This document shows, in pieces, positions 9,062-18,839 of a DNA stretch of 64,000 nt. The position numbers and the translations under genes are program-made. The notes under the pieces are model-generated. The model did not search any database, was not told the DNA's origin, and was given only the letters and a program-made list of their open reading frames with translations. Where the stretch lies: NCBI RefSeq assembly GCF_000583875.1, contig NZ_CP006571.1:186001-250000 (forward strand), in the 5' to 3' direction. This stretch comes from Chlamydia avium 10DC88. Lineage in GTDB: Bacteria > Chlamydiota > Chlamydiia > Chlamydiales > Chlamydiaceae. Positions within the stretch are counted from its first letter, which is position 1. The number at the start of each line of letters is the position of its first letter.

Positions 9062-10010
9062 GAGGATCTCTTTGTGTATGAAGCTTTGCAAAATATAATA
9101 ATAAATTGCGATAGGGAGCCAGGGATTGTGTATAAGCTTCAGTTACTCCATTGCATGTTAGCGTTGCTCCCGAAATACCATCAATCGTAGATAAGACTTT
9201 TGGAGACGTCCCATATAAAGTTTCTGCTGATCCTTTAACAACTTCTAATCCTAAAGGGGCTGCTGCAAGATCTACATTTCCTGTTGAAGATTGCAGGAAA
9301 ACTTTCTTTCCATAAAATTGCTTTTGCCATTGGGGATTGGTAATATTTGCTCCTAGGCCCGGAGTTTCTCCTTGCTGATACCATGCAGTTCCCAATACAG
9401 TATTCCCATCATTTTCTAATCCTAGATAACCATACATCGGTCCCCATAAACCAAATCCAGAGATTGGGAGAATAATTGATTGAATAACGAGAGGATTTTT
9501 AATAATTTCCTCCGTTGTCATGGTGCGAGCTTGTTCAGTATTTGATAGAACAACATAAAAAAGTAATAATGGCTGTTGAGGGGAATTGCTTTGCTCTTGT
9601 CCATTTAGAAATTCTGATAGTGTAATATTTTTTTCTTCTAGAGAGAACATTTGTCCTTTCTTATCAGTGAGCAAAGGGCGGATAAAATTTTTAGAAAAGG
9701 CATCTAAGATAGAACTCGTGACTACGGGAGGAAGAGTATCTACAGCTTTAAGTAAGTGGGATTGCTTATCATAAATTGCGTATTCCCAATGACCTTTTTC
9801 GTAAATTTGAAATCTTCCAGAGTAGTCGATGATGTGAGCTGCTGTTAACATTTGTTTATTACGATCAAAGGTTGCAGCACGTTCTTGAAATGGAGCAAGA
9901 ATATAGTAAACAGTAGAAAGGAAAGCAGCTGAAAAAAAACTTAATAATAAAATAAAGGAGACAATGTACCAGGTTTGATTTAAATAGTTTTTAATCTTTT
10001 CGGAGAACAT
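9051..10010 (-). CDS. nqrC: Na+-translocating NADH:quinone reductase subunit C
   Basis: A 319-residue subunit with an N-terminal membrane helix ([18 protein letters not shown]) and a large periplasmic FMN domain. The covalent flavin attachment motif SGATLT is near residue 282, within [17 protein letters not shown]. The [18 protein letters not shown] segment is also typical. At 319 residues it is longer than the roughly 260 of Vibrio NqrC; the extra sequence is mainly in the middle (around [18 protein letters not shown]). It ends 11 bases inside nqrD and starts 5 bases after the nqrB stop. Confidence 0.94.
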   Translation of the reverse strand: MFSEKIKNYLNQTWYIVSFILLLSFFSAAFLSTVYYILAPFQERAATFDRNKQMLTAAHIIDYSGRFQIYEKGHWEYAIYDKQSHLLKAVDTLPPVVTSSILDAFSKNFIRPLLTDKKGQMFSLEEKNITLSEFLNGQEQSNSPQQPLLLFYVVLSNTEQARTMTTEEIIKNPLVIQSIILPISGFGLWGPMYGYLGLENDGNTVLGTAWYQQGETPGLGANITNPQWQKQFYGKKVFLQSSTGNVDLAAAPLGLEVVKGSAETLYGTSPKVLSTIDGISGATLTCNGVTEAYTQSLAPYRNLLLYFAKLHTQRDPHDK

Positions 10011-10015
10011 ACGTA

Positions 10016-11521
10016 TTAGACTCTCCTCTGTCGGTACTTTCTGACAGCAAAGTAATCAAACAAGGGAGCGAAGGCATTGCCAAGAAGAATGGCTAACATG
10101 ACTCCTTCAGGATAAGCAGGATTAATTAATCGGATAATTATTGTCATAAATCCAATGAAGAATCCATATAACCATTTTGCTAGTTTCATGGTGGGGGAGG
10201 ATACAGGATCTGTTGCCATGAACACAAGGCCGAAGGCTAAACCTCCCAGGAACATATGACGATAGGCTGGAATGAAAAAGCGAGCAGGTGCCCAAGCCCC
10301 ATGTTTTCCTATGATAAGAATACTGAAGATTTTAAATAGCCAGGCGGTAAGAAAAGCTCCAATACCAAAGGAGAGCATTGTTCTCCATGAAGCGATACCT
10401 GTAATTATCAAAAAAGCTGCTCCTAATAAGCAAGCAAAGGTAGATGTCTCTCCTAGGGAACCTAGGATATTTCCCCAAAATAGGTTTCCTGAAGAGAATT
10501 TTCCCAATCCATAGATCACGTCAGTAATAGAATAAGCAGAATCAAATTGTGTGGGAAGAAGACCTAGTCCCCCTTCACTCACAGGAGCCGTGACAAACTC
10601 TTGTAATTGCGTTAGAGTTAACTTATTTAATACTAAACCCGGATGAGATTGTGTCCATAAGGAGAATTGTGTTTGTAATGCTTGCTCAGAGGGAACATGT
10701 GTGAGTTGTAAAATATTTGATGCTATAGCATCAACATGTATTCTTTTGACAGTAGGTGGAGTAGAGTTTAGTGTTTGCAAACATGTAGATTGAGAAAAGC
10801 CATCAATTACAGATTTCCCTGTATTCATAGCCATCAGGCTTTCTTTAATTTTTATTGGGTTACTTCCAACCCATACATCACCGCTCATTTTTGCTGGAAA
10901 GGTGAAGAATAGAAAAGCACGTGCAGATAGCGCAGGATTGAAGATATTCATTCCTGTTCCTCCGAACAGTTCTTTACTAACAACGACGCCGAAGGCAATA
11001 CCTAAAGCAGCCATCCAATAGGGAATTGTTGGAGGTAATGTAAGTGGGTAGAGGATTCCTGTGACTAAGAGACCTTCAGCTATCTTATGTTTTCTTATTA
11101 CTGCAAAGAGGACTTCACAAGCTCCTCCTACGGAGTAACTAATGATGAGTAAAGGGAGAAAGATTTTACATCCTGCCCAAAGAATAGAAAATATACCGAT
11201 ATCATGACAAACAAATGCGAGGTAGCTACGAAATCCGGAGACATGTAAGAATGTTTCCATAAGCTGGGCATTTCCCGAGCTGTAGATAAGAGATTGTGTT
11301 CCTGCATTCCAGATTGCGAAGAATATTACTGGGAATAAAGAGATAACTACGAGTGTCATCCAGCGTTTAATATCTACAGCATCCCGAATAAAGGGAGGAG
11401 ACGAGGGGACATGAATAGGTTCGTAACAAAATGTATCAATAGCGTCTGCAATTGGAGTAAAACGACGAAGTTTGTCTTTTTGACAAATTTTCCAGATCGA
11501 AAGAACAAATCGCTTAAGCAT
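10016..11521 (-). CDS. nqrB: Na+-translocating NADH:quinone reductase subunit B
   Basis: A 501-residue polytopic subunit, the first gene of the run, starting [15 protein letters not shown]. Typical segments are [20 protein letters not shown] and the C-terminal [15 protein letters not shown]. The covalent FMN threonine should lie in [10 protein letters not shown] near residue 245. The usual sequence there is DGFSGAT, so the motif is SQST with the threonine kept. A soluble insertion of about 70 residues follows it. NqrA and NqrF are not in this window; chlamydiae are known to encode them elsewhere. Confidence 0.94.
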   Translation of the reverse strand: MLKRFVLSIWKICQKDKLRRFTPIADAIDTFCYEPIHVPSSPPFIRDAVDIKRWMTLVVISLFPVIFFAIWNAGTQSLIYSSGNAQLMETFLHVSGFRSYLAFVCHDIGIFSILWAGCKIFLPLLIISYSVGGACEVLFAVIRKHKIAEGLLVTGILYPLTLPPTIPYWMAALGIAFGVVVSKELFGGTGMNIFNPALSARAFLFFTFPAKMSGDVWVGSNPIKIKESLMAMNTGKSVIDGFSQSTCLQTLNSTPPTVKRIHVDAIASNILQLTHVPSEQALQTQFSLWTQSHPGLVLNKLTLTQLQEFVTAPVSEGGLGLLPTQFDSAYSITDVIYGLGKFSSGNLFWGNILGSLGETSTFACLLGAAFLIITGIASWRTMLSFGIGAFLTAWLFKIFSILIIGKHGAWAPARFFIPAYRHMFLGGLAFGLVFMATDPVSSPTMKLAKWLYGFFIGFMTIIIRLINPAYPEGVMLAILLGNAFAPLFDYFAVRKYRQRRV

Positions 11522-11601
11522 TTTATTTGGGATAGGGAATCAAGGCTTCTACACGTTTAGGAGAGTAACAAATTAATTGAAATTTTAGGAATACATTTTT
11601 T

Positions 11602-12204
11602 GTGATTCGGAAGTTTTTTGTATTTTTTTTTCGTTTATTCTTTCCTGTGTTATGTTATGGCTGTCGCTTCCCTGGAGAAATATTATGTTCGCGTTGTTTG
11701 GAAATATTGAAAATTCATAAATGTTCGGGGAGATGTCCCCACTGTTTTTCTTTTCTAGGACTTGACGATATTTCTACCTGTAAGCAATGCCTTCCTTCAT
11801 TTTCACGGAGGTCTTTTCATTTATATTCTCCGTCATCAGAAGCTCTTTCTTTATATTCTCAAGCCTGTGGGGGGAAAATTGCTGCTATAGCATTTTTCAC
11901 ACAAGGAATAAGGAGACAGTGGGCGTGGCAGCAAGTTGTTCCCATGCAGATTATTTATATCATTTCAAAGATACCTAAAGAATTTGCTAAGCAATTACAT
12001 AAAGAAACAGGGATCCCTTATCGAGGGATTTTTTTAGAACAACACTTATTAGTTAATTCAACAAAAGATATAAAAAGAGGGCCTATCTGTATTCTATCTT
12101 CCTATCCCTTATCACGTAAATGGCAAAACTTAATAGAGAGATGTGTCTCACAATCTGTTATTCTTATTAGTCTTTTTGTAGATCCTCAGGAAGACCTGAA
12201 ATAG
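11602..12204 (+). CDS. ComF-like double zinc-ribbon protein with degenerate phosphoribosyltransferase half
   Basis: A 200-residue protein with GTG start 11602. The first 65 residues hold nine cysteines in CxxC-type pairs (C18/C21, C29/C32, C41/C45/C48, C60/C63), the layout of the N-terminal zinc ribbon of the ComFC/amidophosphoribosyltransferase family. The C-terminal half has a residual (ILSSYPLSRKWQNLIERC) but no recognisable PRPP-binding loop. Its enzymatic activity is therefore doubtful. Its last 38 bases overlap the end of the convergent bactofilin gene. By order this is the CT277 position. Confidence 0.65.
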   Translation: MIRKFFVFFFRLFFPVLCYGCRFPGEILCSRCLEILKIHKCSGRCPHCFSFLGLDDISTCKQCLPSFSRRSFHLYSPSSEALSLYSQACGGKIAAIAFFTQGIRRQWAWQQVVPMQIIYIISKIPKEFAKQLHKETGIPYRGIFLEQHLLVNSTKDIKRGPICILSSYPLSRKWQNLIERCVSQSVILISLFVDPQEDLK

Positions 12205-12742
12205 ATACATGACCTAGAAGACGCACACCTTCATCAACACACAGAGTAGTTGCTTGGATATCTCCTTTAACTATTGCTTCTCCACGCAATTCGACTTTTC
12301 CGGTAACGGAAATATTGCCTTCAACAATACCTTCAATAATAGCATCTTGAAGTTGGATATCTGCTTTTACATAGCCTTTGGGTCCAATAATGATTTTTCC
12401 TTGAGAAACTAAAATTCCTTCAAAAGTTCCATCAATACGTAATAAGCGTTCAAAAGCTAACTCTCCCTTGAAGGTCACTCCTTCTCCTAGAGTAGTTTCT
12501 GGTTCTTCCGACATGAGAAAATGGGAGTCTATTTCTGATGGAGCTGACCATTTTTGGGGTTCTTCATTTACGGGGTAAGAAGATAGAGGTCGCGTTTCTA
12601 CGGATTTTGGAGTATCAAAAAGATTAGGTGGGGAATCTAAACGTTCTGTTCGTGAATAGGAATAGTTGGCATGGGAAGGTGTATCTTCTTCATATAGTGT
12701 TTGCACATCTTCAAAAGGGCTTTTTCCACTTCTACGAAACAT
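12167..12742 (-). CDS. bacA: Bactofilin (polymer-forming cytoskeletal protein)
   Basis: A 191-residue protein with a disordered proline/serine-rich N-terminus of about 85 residues, followed by a right-handed beta-helix of short repeats (GTFEGILVSQGKIIIGPKGY, AIIEGIVEGNISVTGKVEL, GEAIVKGDIQAT). This is the bactofilin (DUF583) domain. Bactofilins polymerise without nucleotides. The C. trachomatis homologue BacA (CT276) is reported to influence cell size and ring formation. It follows dnaA2 by 15 bases on the same strand. The gene symbol must not be confused with undecaprenyl-pyrophosphate phosphatase BacA. Confidence 0.9.
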   Translation of the reverse strand: MFRRSGKSPFEDVQTLYEEDTPSHANYSYSRTERLDSPPNLFDTPKSVETRPLSSYPVNEEPQKWSAPSEIDSHFLMSEEPETTLGEGVTFKGELAFERLLRIDGTFEGILVSQGKIIIGPKGYVKADIQLQDAIIEGIVEGNISVTGKVELRGEAIVKGDIQATTLCVDEGVRLLGHVSISGLPEDLQKD

Positions 12743-12757
12743 GGGAATTCTCCTAGA

Positions 12758-14104
12758 TTAGCCAACAATATGGTTTTTACATAAATTAATTTGTCGCATT
12801 AAAATTTCATCTTTTTTAATTTTTTCCTCTATTGTTTTGCATGCATAGAGTACTGTGGAGTGTGTTTTTCCAAAAGCAGAACCAATAGCAACTAAAGAAT
12901 CAGTAATTAGCGTTTTTGCTAGATACATAGCAACTTGACGTGCTAAAACAAGTTCTTTTGCACGTGAATTACCTTTAAGGTCTTGCAATTTGACTTGAAA
13001 GACTGTAGCAACACTTTTGAATATGCTTTCTATGGAAACTTTTTGTTTTTCTGGAGAACGGAAAAGTTCCTTTAAGGTGTCACGGATAACATTTTCTGTA
13101 AGAGATTTTCCAAATAAACGACAATAAGCAGTGAGCTTATTAATTGCTCCTTCTAATTGTCGAACGTTTCCGTAAATATGATCAGCAATGTAAAAAGCAA
13201 TTTCATTAGGGATATGTAGGCTTTTTTGTTCTGCTTTATGTTGTAAAATAGCAACTCGTGTTTCCAAATCAGGAATGCCAACATGTGCAACCAAACCCCA
13301 CTCCATTCTTGCTATAATACGCTCGGATAATTTCAATTGGCTGGGTGGCTTATCACTAGTAATAACAATCTGCTTATTTAAATTAATTAAAGTTTCAAAA
13401 GTATTACAAAATTCTTCTTCAAAATTTTGTCTATTTTGCAAAAATTGAATATCGTCAACTAGAAGCAAATCTAAAGAACGATAGAAATTTTTCATTTTAT
13501 CAATAGACTTTACTCTTAAGTGGTGAACAAGGTCATTGATAAAGGCTTCTGTAGTAATGCAGTGTACTCGGAGATTTTTATGGTGTTCTCGAACATAATG
13601 TCCTACAGCATGAAGTAAGTGAGTTTTACCTAATCCAACGCCACCATGAATGAATAAAGGATTATATGAACGTCCAGGATGATTTGCAATTCCCATAGCA
13701 GCAGATTTGACAAATTGGTTTGATGGACCTTCTATAAAATTGTCAAAGCGATAAAGAGCATTAAGTTTGAGTTCAAAATCTTTAGGTTCTTCAAGATTTT
13801 CTAAGGAAAGTGTTTGTGATTCTCTGGCAGGAGGTGGGGGAGTCTTTTTTATTTCTGCAATGACAAATTCTAAAGCAGGTTCACCCTGGGCGTTTAGAGG
13901 AACAAAAGAACACAGATCTTTTTTATAGTTATCGAGAAGGTAATTTTGAACAAAGATATTGGGAACTTCCAAACGAATTTTTTCTTGGGTTTCTTCTATG
14001 ACTTGAATAGGAGATATCCAGTTTTCAAATGCCGTTTTTGAGCAACGTGTCTTTACGTAATTGATAAACTGTTCCCAAGTATTACATTCGCTACAGGTTA
14101 ACAT
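12758..14104 (-). CDS. dnaA: DnaA-type initiator (second chlamydial DnaA paralogue)
   Basis: A 448-residue AAA+ initiator. Domain I is at the N-terminus, Walker [14 protein letters not shown] is followed by Walker [12 protein letters not shown], and the sensor region [13 protein letters not shown] is intact. The C-terminal DNA-binding signature is [19 protein letters not shown] prefer ATG 14104 ([10 protein letters not shown]) because AGAGAG lies about 5 bases upstream, over an ATG 15 bases earlier with no such site. Chlamydiae carry two dnaA genes; the neighbouring bactofilin and TPR gene match dnaA2 (CT275). Whether both act at the origin is not known from sequence. Confidence 0.95.
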   Translation of the reverse strand: MLTCSECNTWEQFINYVKTRCSKTAFENWISPIQVIEETQEKIRLEVPNIFVQNYLLDNYKKDLCSFVPLNAQGEPALEFVIAEIKKTPPPPARESQTLSLENLEEPKDFELKLNALYRFDNFIEGPSNQFVKSAAMGIANHPGRSYNPLFIHGGVGLGKTHLLHAVGHYVREHHKNLRVHCITTEAFINDLVHHLRVKSIDKMKNFYRSLDLLLVDDIQFLQNRQNFEEEFCNTFETLINLNKQIVITSDKPPSQLKLSERIIARMEWGLVAHVGIPDLETRVAILQHKAEQKSLHIPNEIAFYIADHIYGNVRQLEGAINKLTAYCRLFGKSLTENVIRDTLKELFRSPEKQKVSIESIFKSVATVFQVKLQDLKGNSRAKELVLARQVAMYLAKTLITDSLVAIGSAFGKTHSTVLYACKTIEEKIKKDEILMRQINLCKNHIVG

Positions 14105-14172
14105 GCTGCTCTCTTTCATATACTGAGAATTTATTCAAGGCAGGTAATCCCTACTTGTTATGGAAGAAATTG

Positions 14173-14205
14173 CCAATGTACCATTGGTATTGATAAGCAA
14201 TCAAT
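14173..14205. promoter_or_regulatory. Two adjacent palindromes upstream of dnaA
   Basis: CCAATGTACCATTGG (14173-14187) is followed directly by ATTGAT-AAGCA-ATCAAT (14189-14205). They lie 69-101 bases upstream of the dnaA start. They could be operators or, for the second, a hairpin. The regulator is unknown. Confidence 0.4.
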
Positions 14206-14266
14206 AGTTTTTCTAAAAAAAACCGTCTAGAAACCTCAAAATGAAAGCAATACATCCATAGGAGAA

Positions 14267-14698
14267 TTATTTAGAAATGGTTGCGATTTTTTTAATGGTT
14301 CTATTTGCGTAACTCATTAGCAGAGCTTCTGCATCATTAGCAATCAGAGGCTGGTCACATGAAGTAAGATAAACAGCAATAGCTGAAGCTTCTTCAATAC
14401 GACCTAAACAAAAAAGTGCTTTTGTTTTGTTTAGTAGCGTAGGTAGATGGTCTCCTTGCATTCGCAAGGCGTGATCTAAAACAGCTAGAGCTTCAGCATT
14501 TTTTCCTACCTGTAAATATAATCCTCCGAGAGTTTGAAAGTCATAAATACTAAGAGGATCTAAAATGACAAGTGCTTCAAAAAAAAGAATAGCTTTTTTA
14601 TAATGTCCTTGACGGAGGAATGAGTATCCTGAAATGCGTAACTCTTCCAGTTCTTCATCTCCCCATCCTAAAATAGCCTTCCACTCATTATCTAACAT
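14267..14698 (-). CDS. TPR protein, possible type III chaperone-like (CT274-like)
   Basis: A 143-residue all-helical protein with about three tetratricopeptide repeats (GYSFLRQGHYKKAILFFEAL, LGGLYLQVGKNAEALAVLDH, KTKALFCLGRIEEASAIAVY). The size and repeat number resemble SycD/LcrH-class type III chaperones. That assignment is an inference, as TPRs are general protein-binding modules. The upstream gene ends 3 bases before this one starts, so the two are probably expressed together and may bind each other. Confidence 0.75.
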   Translation of the reverse strand: MLDNEWKAILGWGDEELEELRISGYSFLRQGHYKKAILFFEALVILDPLSIYDFQTLGGLYLQVGKNAEALAVLDHALRMQGDHLPTLLNKTKALFCLGRIEEASAIAVYLTSCDQPLIANDAEALLMSYANRTIKKIATISK

Positions 14699-14701
14699 GG
14701 C

Positions 14702-15259
14702 TCAGCCTTGAACAAATTGAAAAATACGAGAAATTACGTAGTCGATCATGATATTAGAAGATTTTAACCCTAAGTCAATGGCTTTAAGTAAAATTTTTCC
14801 TTCTTGGACTAAAACATCTTCTTCGAGATCTTCTGTTTCGTGATCTTTACGATCTTCATGATCTTCTTTTTGATCACCATATGCGAGGAAAGGAGTGACA
14901 CGACTTTGATAAGAAAATTTTCCACGAGTAAGAACTTTTAGATAAGAAGAAATTTTTTCTATATCATGATCTTGTTGATCGGGGGATCCTAATGAAGGAG
15001 CTAGGTAGGGAGTAGAAAAACGTTGTTTATAAAAATTCTCCGGAGGGGAAAAGAAGGCCCAATGTGTTTTTTGATTTGTTTGCATTAGAGATGACAAAGC
15101 TGAGGGCTTAGGTGTCATATCTAAAATTTGGGCGTGCTTTGCAACATCACGAATTGCTACACCTTCCATGTGAACTTCCTTGCGGAAATCACTTACTGCC
15201 TTGTTGTTGGAAGCGTGTTTTTCGTAAACAGATGCACTGTAATTAAAAATTTCTACCAT
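14702..15259 (-). CDS. Conserved chlamydial protein of unknown function (CT273-like)
   Basis: A 185-residue protein with no recognised domain. The N-terminus is polar and probably unstructured, and it has an acidic, charged stretch near 130-150 (EDHEDRKDHETEDLEEDVLV). The C-terminus is more hydrophobic and helical. It lacks a signal peptide or membrane helix. It sits 3 bases upstream of the TPR protein gene and is divergent from rsmH. A chaperone-substrate relation with the TPR protein is possible but rests only on gene context. Confidence 0.7.
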   Translation of the reverse strand: MVEIFNYSASVYEKHASNNKAVSDFRKEVHMEGVAIRDVAKHAQILDMTPKPSALSSLMQTNQKTHWAFFSPPENFYKQRFSTPYLAPSLGSPDQQDHDIEKISSYLKVLTRGKFSYQSRVTPFLAYGDQKEDHEDRKDHETEDLEEDVLVQEGKILLKAIDLGLKSSNIMIDYVISRIFQFVQG

Positions 15260-15428
15260 AAGCAGACCTTGAAACCCTACTTCTAAATCATAGTGGGGTG
15301 AGGGAAAAAGTCAATAATCTTCGTTATTCTAGGAATTTTCAGAAACAAATATTAGAGAATACTTTCTCCATTCTTTCTCATAATATATGTTTATCTTTAT
15401 GATAAATTTTTATAAGATCTTAGTTGCA

Positions 15429-16328
15429 ATGTCTGGTGCTTCTCTTCATATTCCTGTTTTACTTCAAGAGTGTTTGTCTTTTTTCTCTGATCAATATCCA
15501 AAAATGTTTTGTGACGTAACTCTAGGTTGTGGAGGTCATGCTGAGGCATTTCTCTCTTCTTATTCTTCAATTCATTTATATGATGCTTCAGATAGGGATC
15601 TTTCTGTTTTGCCTTTGGCTCGAGAGCGCTTGAAGGAATTTGGAGAACGTGTGCGTATTTCTCATGCTTCTTTTCAAGATCTTTCCCAAGATTCTAGTAG
15701 AGATAATTTATATGATGGGATACTTGCTGATTTAGGTGTTTCCTCTGTACAACTAGATACATTATCTCGGGGGTTTAGTTTTCAAGGTGATGATCATGTT
15801 TTAGATATGCGGATGGATACTTCCCAAGGCAGGACGGCAAGCGAAATACTGAATACTTTAGACGAAGAGACTCTGGGAAGAATATTCCGTGAATATGGAG
15901 AAGAACCCCATTGGAAAAAAGTAGCCAAATCCATTGTACATTTTCGTAGGCATAGAAAGATTCTCACAGTAAATGATTTAAAAGAAGCGGCAAGTAAGGC
16001 TCTTCCTTCTTATCGTTTTCGTAGGAAGATACATCCTTTAACTTTAGTATTTCAGGCATTGCGTGTGTATGTAAATCAAGAGGATGTGCAATTGAAAGTA
16101 TTATTAGAGTCTGCTATCCGTTGGCTAGCTCCTCGAGGTCGTCTTTTAATCATTTCTTTTTGTAGTTCTGAAGATCGCCCTGTGAAGTGGTTCTTTAGGC
16201 AAGCACAGGATCAAGGATTAGGTAAGATTCTTACTAAGAAAGTAGTTACACCAACTTACGAGGAAATCTATAAAAATCCTAGAGCACGCTCAGCAAAATT
16301 ACGTTGCTTTGAAAAAGCTGTCTTATGA
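15429..16328 (+). CDS. rsmH: 16S rRNA (cytosine1402-N4)-methyltransferase RsmH (MraW)
   Basis: An S-adenosylmethionine-dependent methyltransferase of 299 residues when started at ATG 15429 ([14 protein letters not shown]). An upstream in-frame ATG at 15387 would add 14 residues with no family counterpart. The SAM-binding loop [14 protein letters not shown] and the signature [20 protein letters not shown] are present, and the C-terminal [12 protein letters not shown] is typical. It opens the rsmH-ftsL-pbp3-murE run, the usual start of the dcw cluster. The stop overlaps the ftsL start by 4 bases. Confidence 0.95.
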   Translation: MSGASLHIPVLLQECLSFFSDQYPKMFCDVTLGCGGHAEAFLSSYSSIHLYDASDRDLSVLPLARERLKEFGERVRISHASFQDLSQDSSRDNLYDGILADLGVSSVQLDTLSRGFSFQGDDHVLDMRMDTSQGRTASEILNTLDEETLGRIFREYGEEPHWKKVAKSIVHFRRHRKILTVNDLKEAASKALPSYRFRRKIHPLTLVFQALRVYVNQEDVQLKVLLESAIRWLAPRGRLLIISFCSSEDRPVKWFFRQAQDQGLGKILTKKVVTPTYEEIYKNPRARSAKLRCFEKAVL

Positions 16329-16612
16329 ATAAGTACCGTTTCTTACGATTAGTTATATGTTTTTGTTTTTTTGGGAGTTTACTTTATTTTTACGTAAATA
16401 AACAAAATGATTTAACAAAACTTCAGTTGGAAATTCCTTGTTTATGGTCCAAATTACGCCAAAAAGAACAAGAAAATGTAGCTTTGGGTTTTCTTATTGA
16501 TAAGATAGAGAGTCCTGAACACTTAATGGATATTGCGCGCTTACCTGAATATCAATATCTACATTACCCCAATGAAGAGAAAGATTGCATTTTGATTTAT
16601 GAATCATCGTAA
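16325..16612 (+). CDS. ftsL: FtsL-like cell division protein
   Basis: A 95-residue bitopic protein with one helix at about 8-24 ([17 protein letters not shown]) and a periplasmic heptad-like part ([20 protein letters not shown]) ending in the family-like [16 protein letters not shown]. FtsL sequences are poorly conserved; the identification relies on topology, length and its position between rsmH and the class B PBP gene, where ftsL normally lies. It overlaps both neighbours, by 4 bases upstream and 14 downstream. Confidence 0.8.
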   Translation: MNKYRFLRLVICFCFFGSLLYFYVNKQNDLTKLQLEIPCLWSKLRQKEQENVALGFLIDKIESPEHLMDIARLPEYQYLHYPNEEKDCILIYESS

Positions 16613-18545
16613 ATATTTAACTATGATTACTTGTGGGGTATTACTTTTTTACTCTCTTCTTATCCTACGTTATTATAAAATCCAAATTTGTGAAGGAGAG
16701 CACTGGGCAATTGAAGCTCTTGGTCAACATGAATTCCGTGTCAAAGATCCTTTTCGTCGAGGAACGTTTTTTTCCCAGATAAATGTATGTAAAGGTGAGC
16801 AAGAACGGTTCCAGCCTTTAGCTGTGGATATTACTAAATTTCATTTATGTTTAGATGCTGTTGCTATTCCTGAGTGTCATCGAGATGATATAGCAAAGAA
16901 AATATTTACCTTGGTTGGTGAGAATAACTATGAACAAATACGGAGGGAATTTGATAAAAAATCTCGTCATCGTAAATTAGTTCTTTGGTTAGATCATGTT
17001 GAACGTGATCGTGTTCTCCATTGGTGGAAGAAGTATGCTGCAAAGCATAAATTACCTTCTAATGCATTATTTTTTATTTCTGATTACCAGCGTTCTTATC
17101 CTTTTGGTAAACTATTAGGTCAAGTACTTCATACTCTAAGAGATATTAAAGATGAAAAAACAGGAAAAGCATTTCCTACAGGAGGATTGGAAGCTTATTT
17201 CAATCATATTTTAGAAGGGGAACCTGGAGAGCGTAAGCTGTTGCGTTCACCTTTGAATCGTTTAGATGTGGATAAAATTACAAAGATTCCTCAAGACGGT
17301 GCGGATGTCTATCTTACCGTGAATCCGTGCATACAAACTATTGCAGAGGAAGAGTTAGAAAAGGGAGTTAAGGAAGCTCGTGCACAAGGAGGCCGTCTAA
17401 TTTTAATGAACTCCCATACAGGGGAGATTCTAGCTCTTGCGCAATATCCTTTTTTTAATCCTTCGGACTACAAAGATTTTTTTAATGATAAGAAAAAGAT
17501 AGAGTATACCAAAGTCACTTCAGTTAGTGATGTGTTTGAACCGGGTTCAATTATGAAACCCATTACTGTAGCTATAGCCCTGCTCGCTAATGAAGAAATG
17601 GAAAGAAGAACAGGGAAATCTCTTTTTGATCCTAACGATCCTATTGATGTTACGCGCACAGTATTTCCTGGAAGGAAGCAATTTCCTTTGAAAGATGTAT
17701 CTCTAAATCGTCGTTTGAATATGTATATGGCGATTCAAAAGTCTTCCAATGTTTATGTTGCTCAGCTTGCGGATCGCATTGTTCAAAATTTGGGAAACCT
17801 GTGGTATGAAGAAAAGTTATCAGTCCTAGGTTTTGGTAAAAAAACAGGTATTGAATTGCCAGGGGAAGCTTCGGGTTTAGTTCCTTCTCCTAAGCGTTTT
17901 CATATTCATGGTATTCCAGAGTGGTCGTTATCTACTCCGTACTCTCTAGCTATGGGATATAATCTTCTTGTTACAGGAATGCAGATGGTGAGAGCTTATG
18001 CTATTCTTGCTAATGGAGGATATGATGTGCATCCAACCTTAATTAAAAAAATCGTAGCTTCTTCTGGAGAGGAATATGTGTTAAGGAATCATGAAAAAGG
18101 AGATCGGTTGCTTTCTCAAGAAATCGTAGATCAGGTGTTAAGAGCTATGCGTTTCACAACGTACCCTGGAGGCACTGGATTTCGAGCTTCTCCTAAAGAT
18201 TACTCTAGTGCAGGCAAAACAGGAACAACAGAGAAGTTGATTCAAGGCAAGTATGATAAACGGCGTCATATTTCTTCATTTATTGGTATTACTCCTATAT
18301 ATCCTCAAGAATCTTGTGTTCCTTTGGTGATGTTGATTTCTATTGATGATCCTGATCATGGTGTAAGGGAAGATGGAACAAAAAATTATATGGGAGGTCG
18401 GTGTGCAGCTCCTGTATTTGCACGTGTTGCTGATCGTGTTTTACCTTATCTTGGGGTTAAAGAGGATAAAAAGACATACGATTATACTAAGGAGGTGTTT
18501 GCGATGAAATCTTTATATGAAGAATGGAATCGTTCAGGGAAATAG
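16599..18545 (+). CDS. ftsI: Class B penicillin-binding protein (PBP3/FtsI), septal transpeptidase
   Basis: A 648-residue monofunctional D,D-transpeptidase with an N-terminal membrane helix (MITCGVLLFYSLLILRYY). The three active-site motifs are intact: SIMK near residue 317 (EPGSIMKPITVA), SSN near 382 (QKSSNVYVAQLA) and KTGT near 540 (SAGKTGTTEKL). It cross-links septal peptidoglycan. It overlaps ftsL by 14 bases. Chlamydiae lack FtsZ and rely on septal peptidoglycan synthesis with MreB, so this enzyme is central to their division. Confidence 0.95.
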   Translation: MNHRKYLTMITCGVLLFYSLLILRYYKIQICEGEHWAIEALGQHEFRVKDPFRRGTFFSQINVCKGEQERFQPLAVDITKFHLCLDAVAIPECHRDDIAKKIFTLVGENNYEQIRREFDKKSRHRKLVLWLDHVERDRVLHWWKKYAAKHKLPSNALFFISDYQRSYPFGKLLGQVLHTLRDIKDEKTGKAFPTGGLEAYFNHILEGEPGERKLLRSPLNRLDVDKITKIPQDGADVYLTVNPCIQTIAEEELEKGVKEARAQGGRLILMNSHTGEILALAQYPFFNPSDYKDFFNDKKKIEYTKVTSVSDVFEPGSIMKPITVAIALLANEEMERRTGKSLFDPNDPIDVTRTVFPGRKQFPLKDVSLNRRLNMYMAIQKSSNVYVAQLADRIVQNLGNLWYEEKLSVLGFGKKTGIELPGEASGLVPSPKRFHIHGIPEWSLSTPYSLAMGYNLLVTGMQMVRAYAILANGGYDVHPTLIKKIVASSGEEYVLRNHEKGDRLLSQEIVDQVLRAMRFTTYPGGTGFRASPKDYSSAGKTGTTEKLIQGKYDKRRHISSFIGITPIYPQESCVPLVMLISIDDPDHGVREDGTKNYMGGRCAAPVFARVADRVLPYLGVKEDKKTYDYTKEVFAMKSLYEEWNRSGK

Positions 18546-18839
18546 GTAGAGGATCTAAAGGCAGTTGAGCTTAAAAAAATAAAATATGAAGTCAGGTGAT
18601 TTTCATTTTTTTTATAGAAAGTATATAAACTACGTCGTATCTGATTTATGAAGTTAGAATGAAATCTCATTAAGCTGTTAACTTAGGGACAAGTTTTTTC
18701 TTTTATACTCGTTTATGAGATAGATTGTGATCAGGTAGATAGAACTTAGAATTCATAGTGCATTGTGTGAGAAAAGTAGATAGAACTCCTGCGTTTATTA
18801 GTTCTACAATAGAGGTCGCGTTTTCGGAATCTTGAGAAA

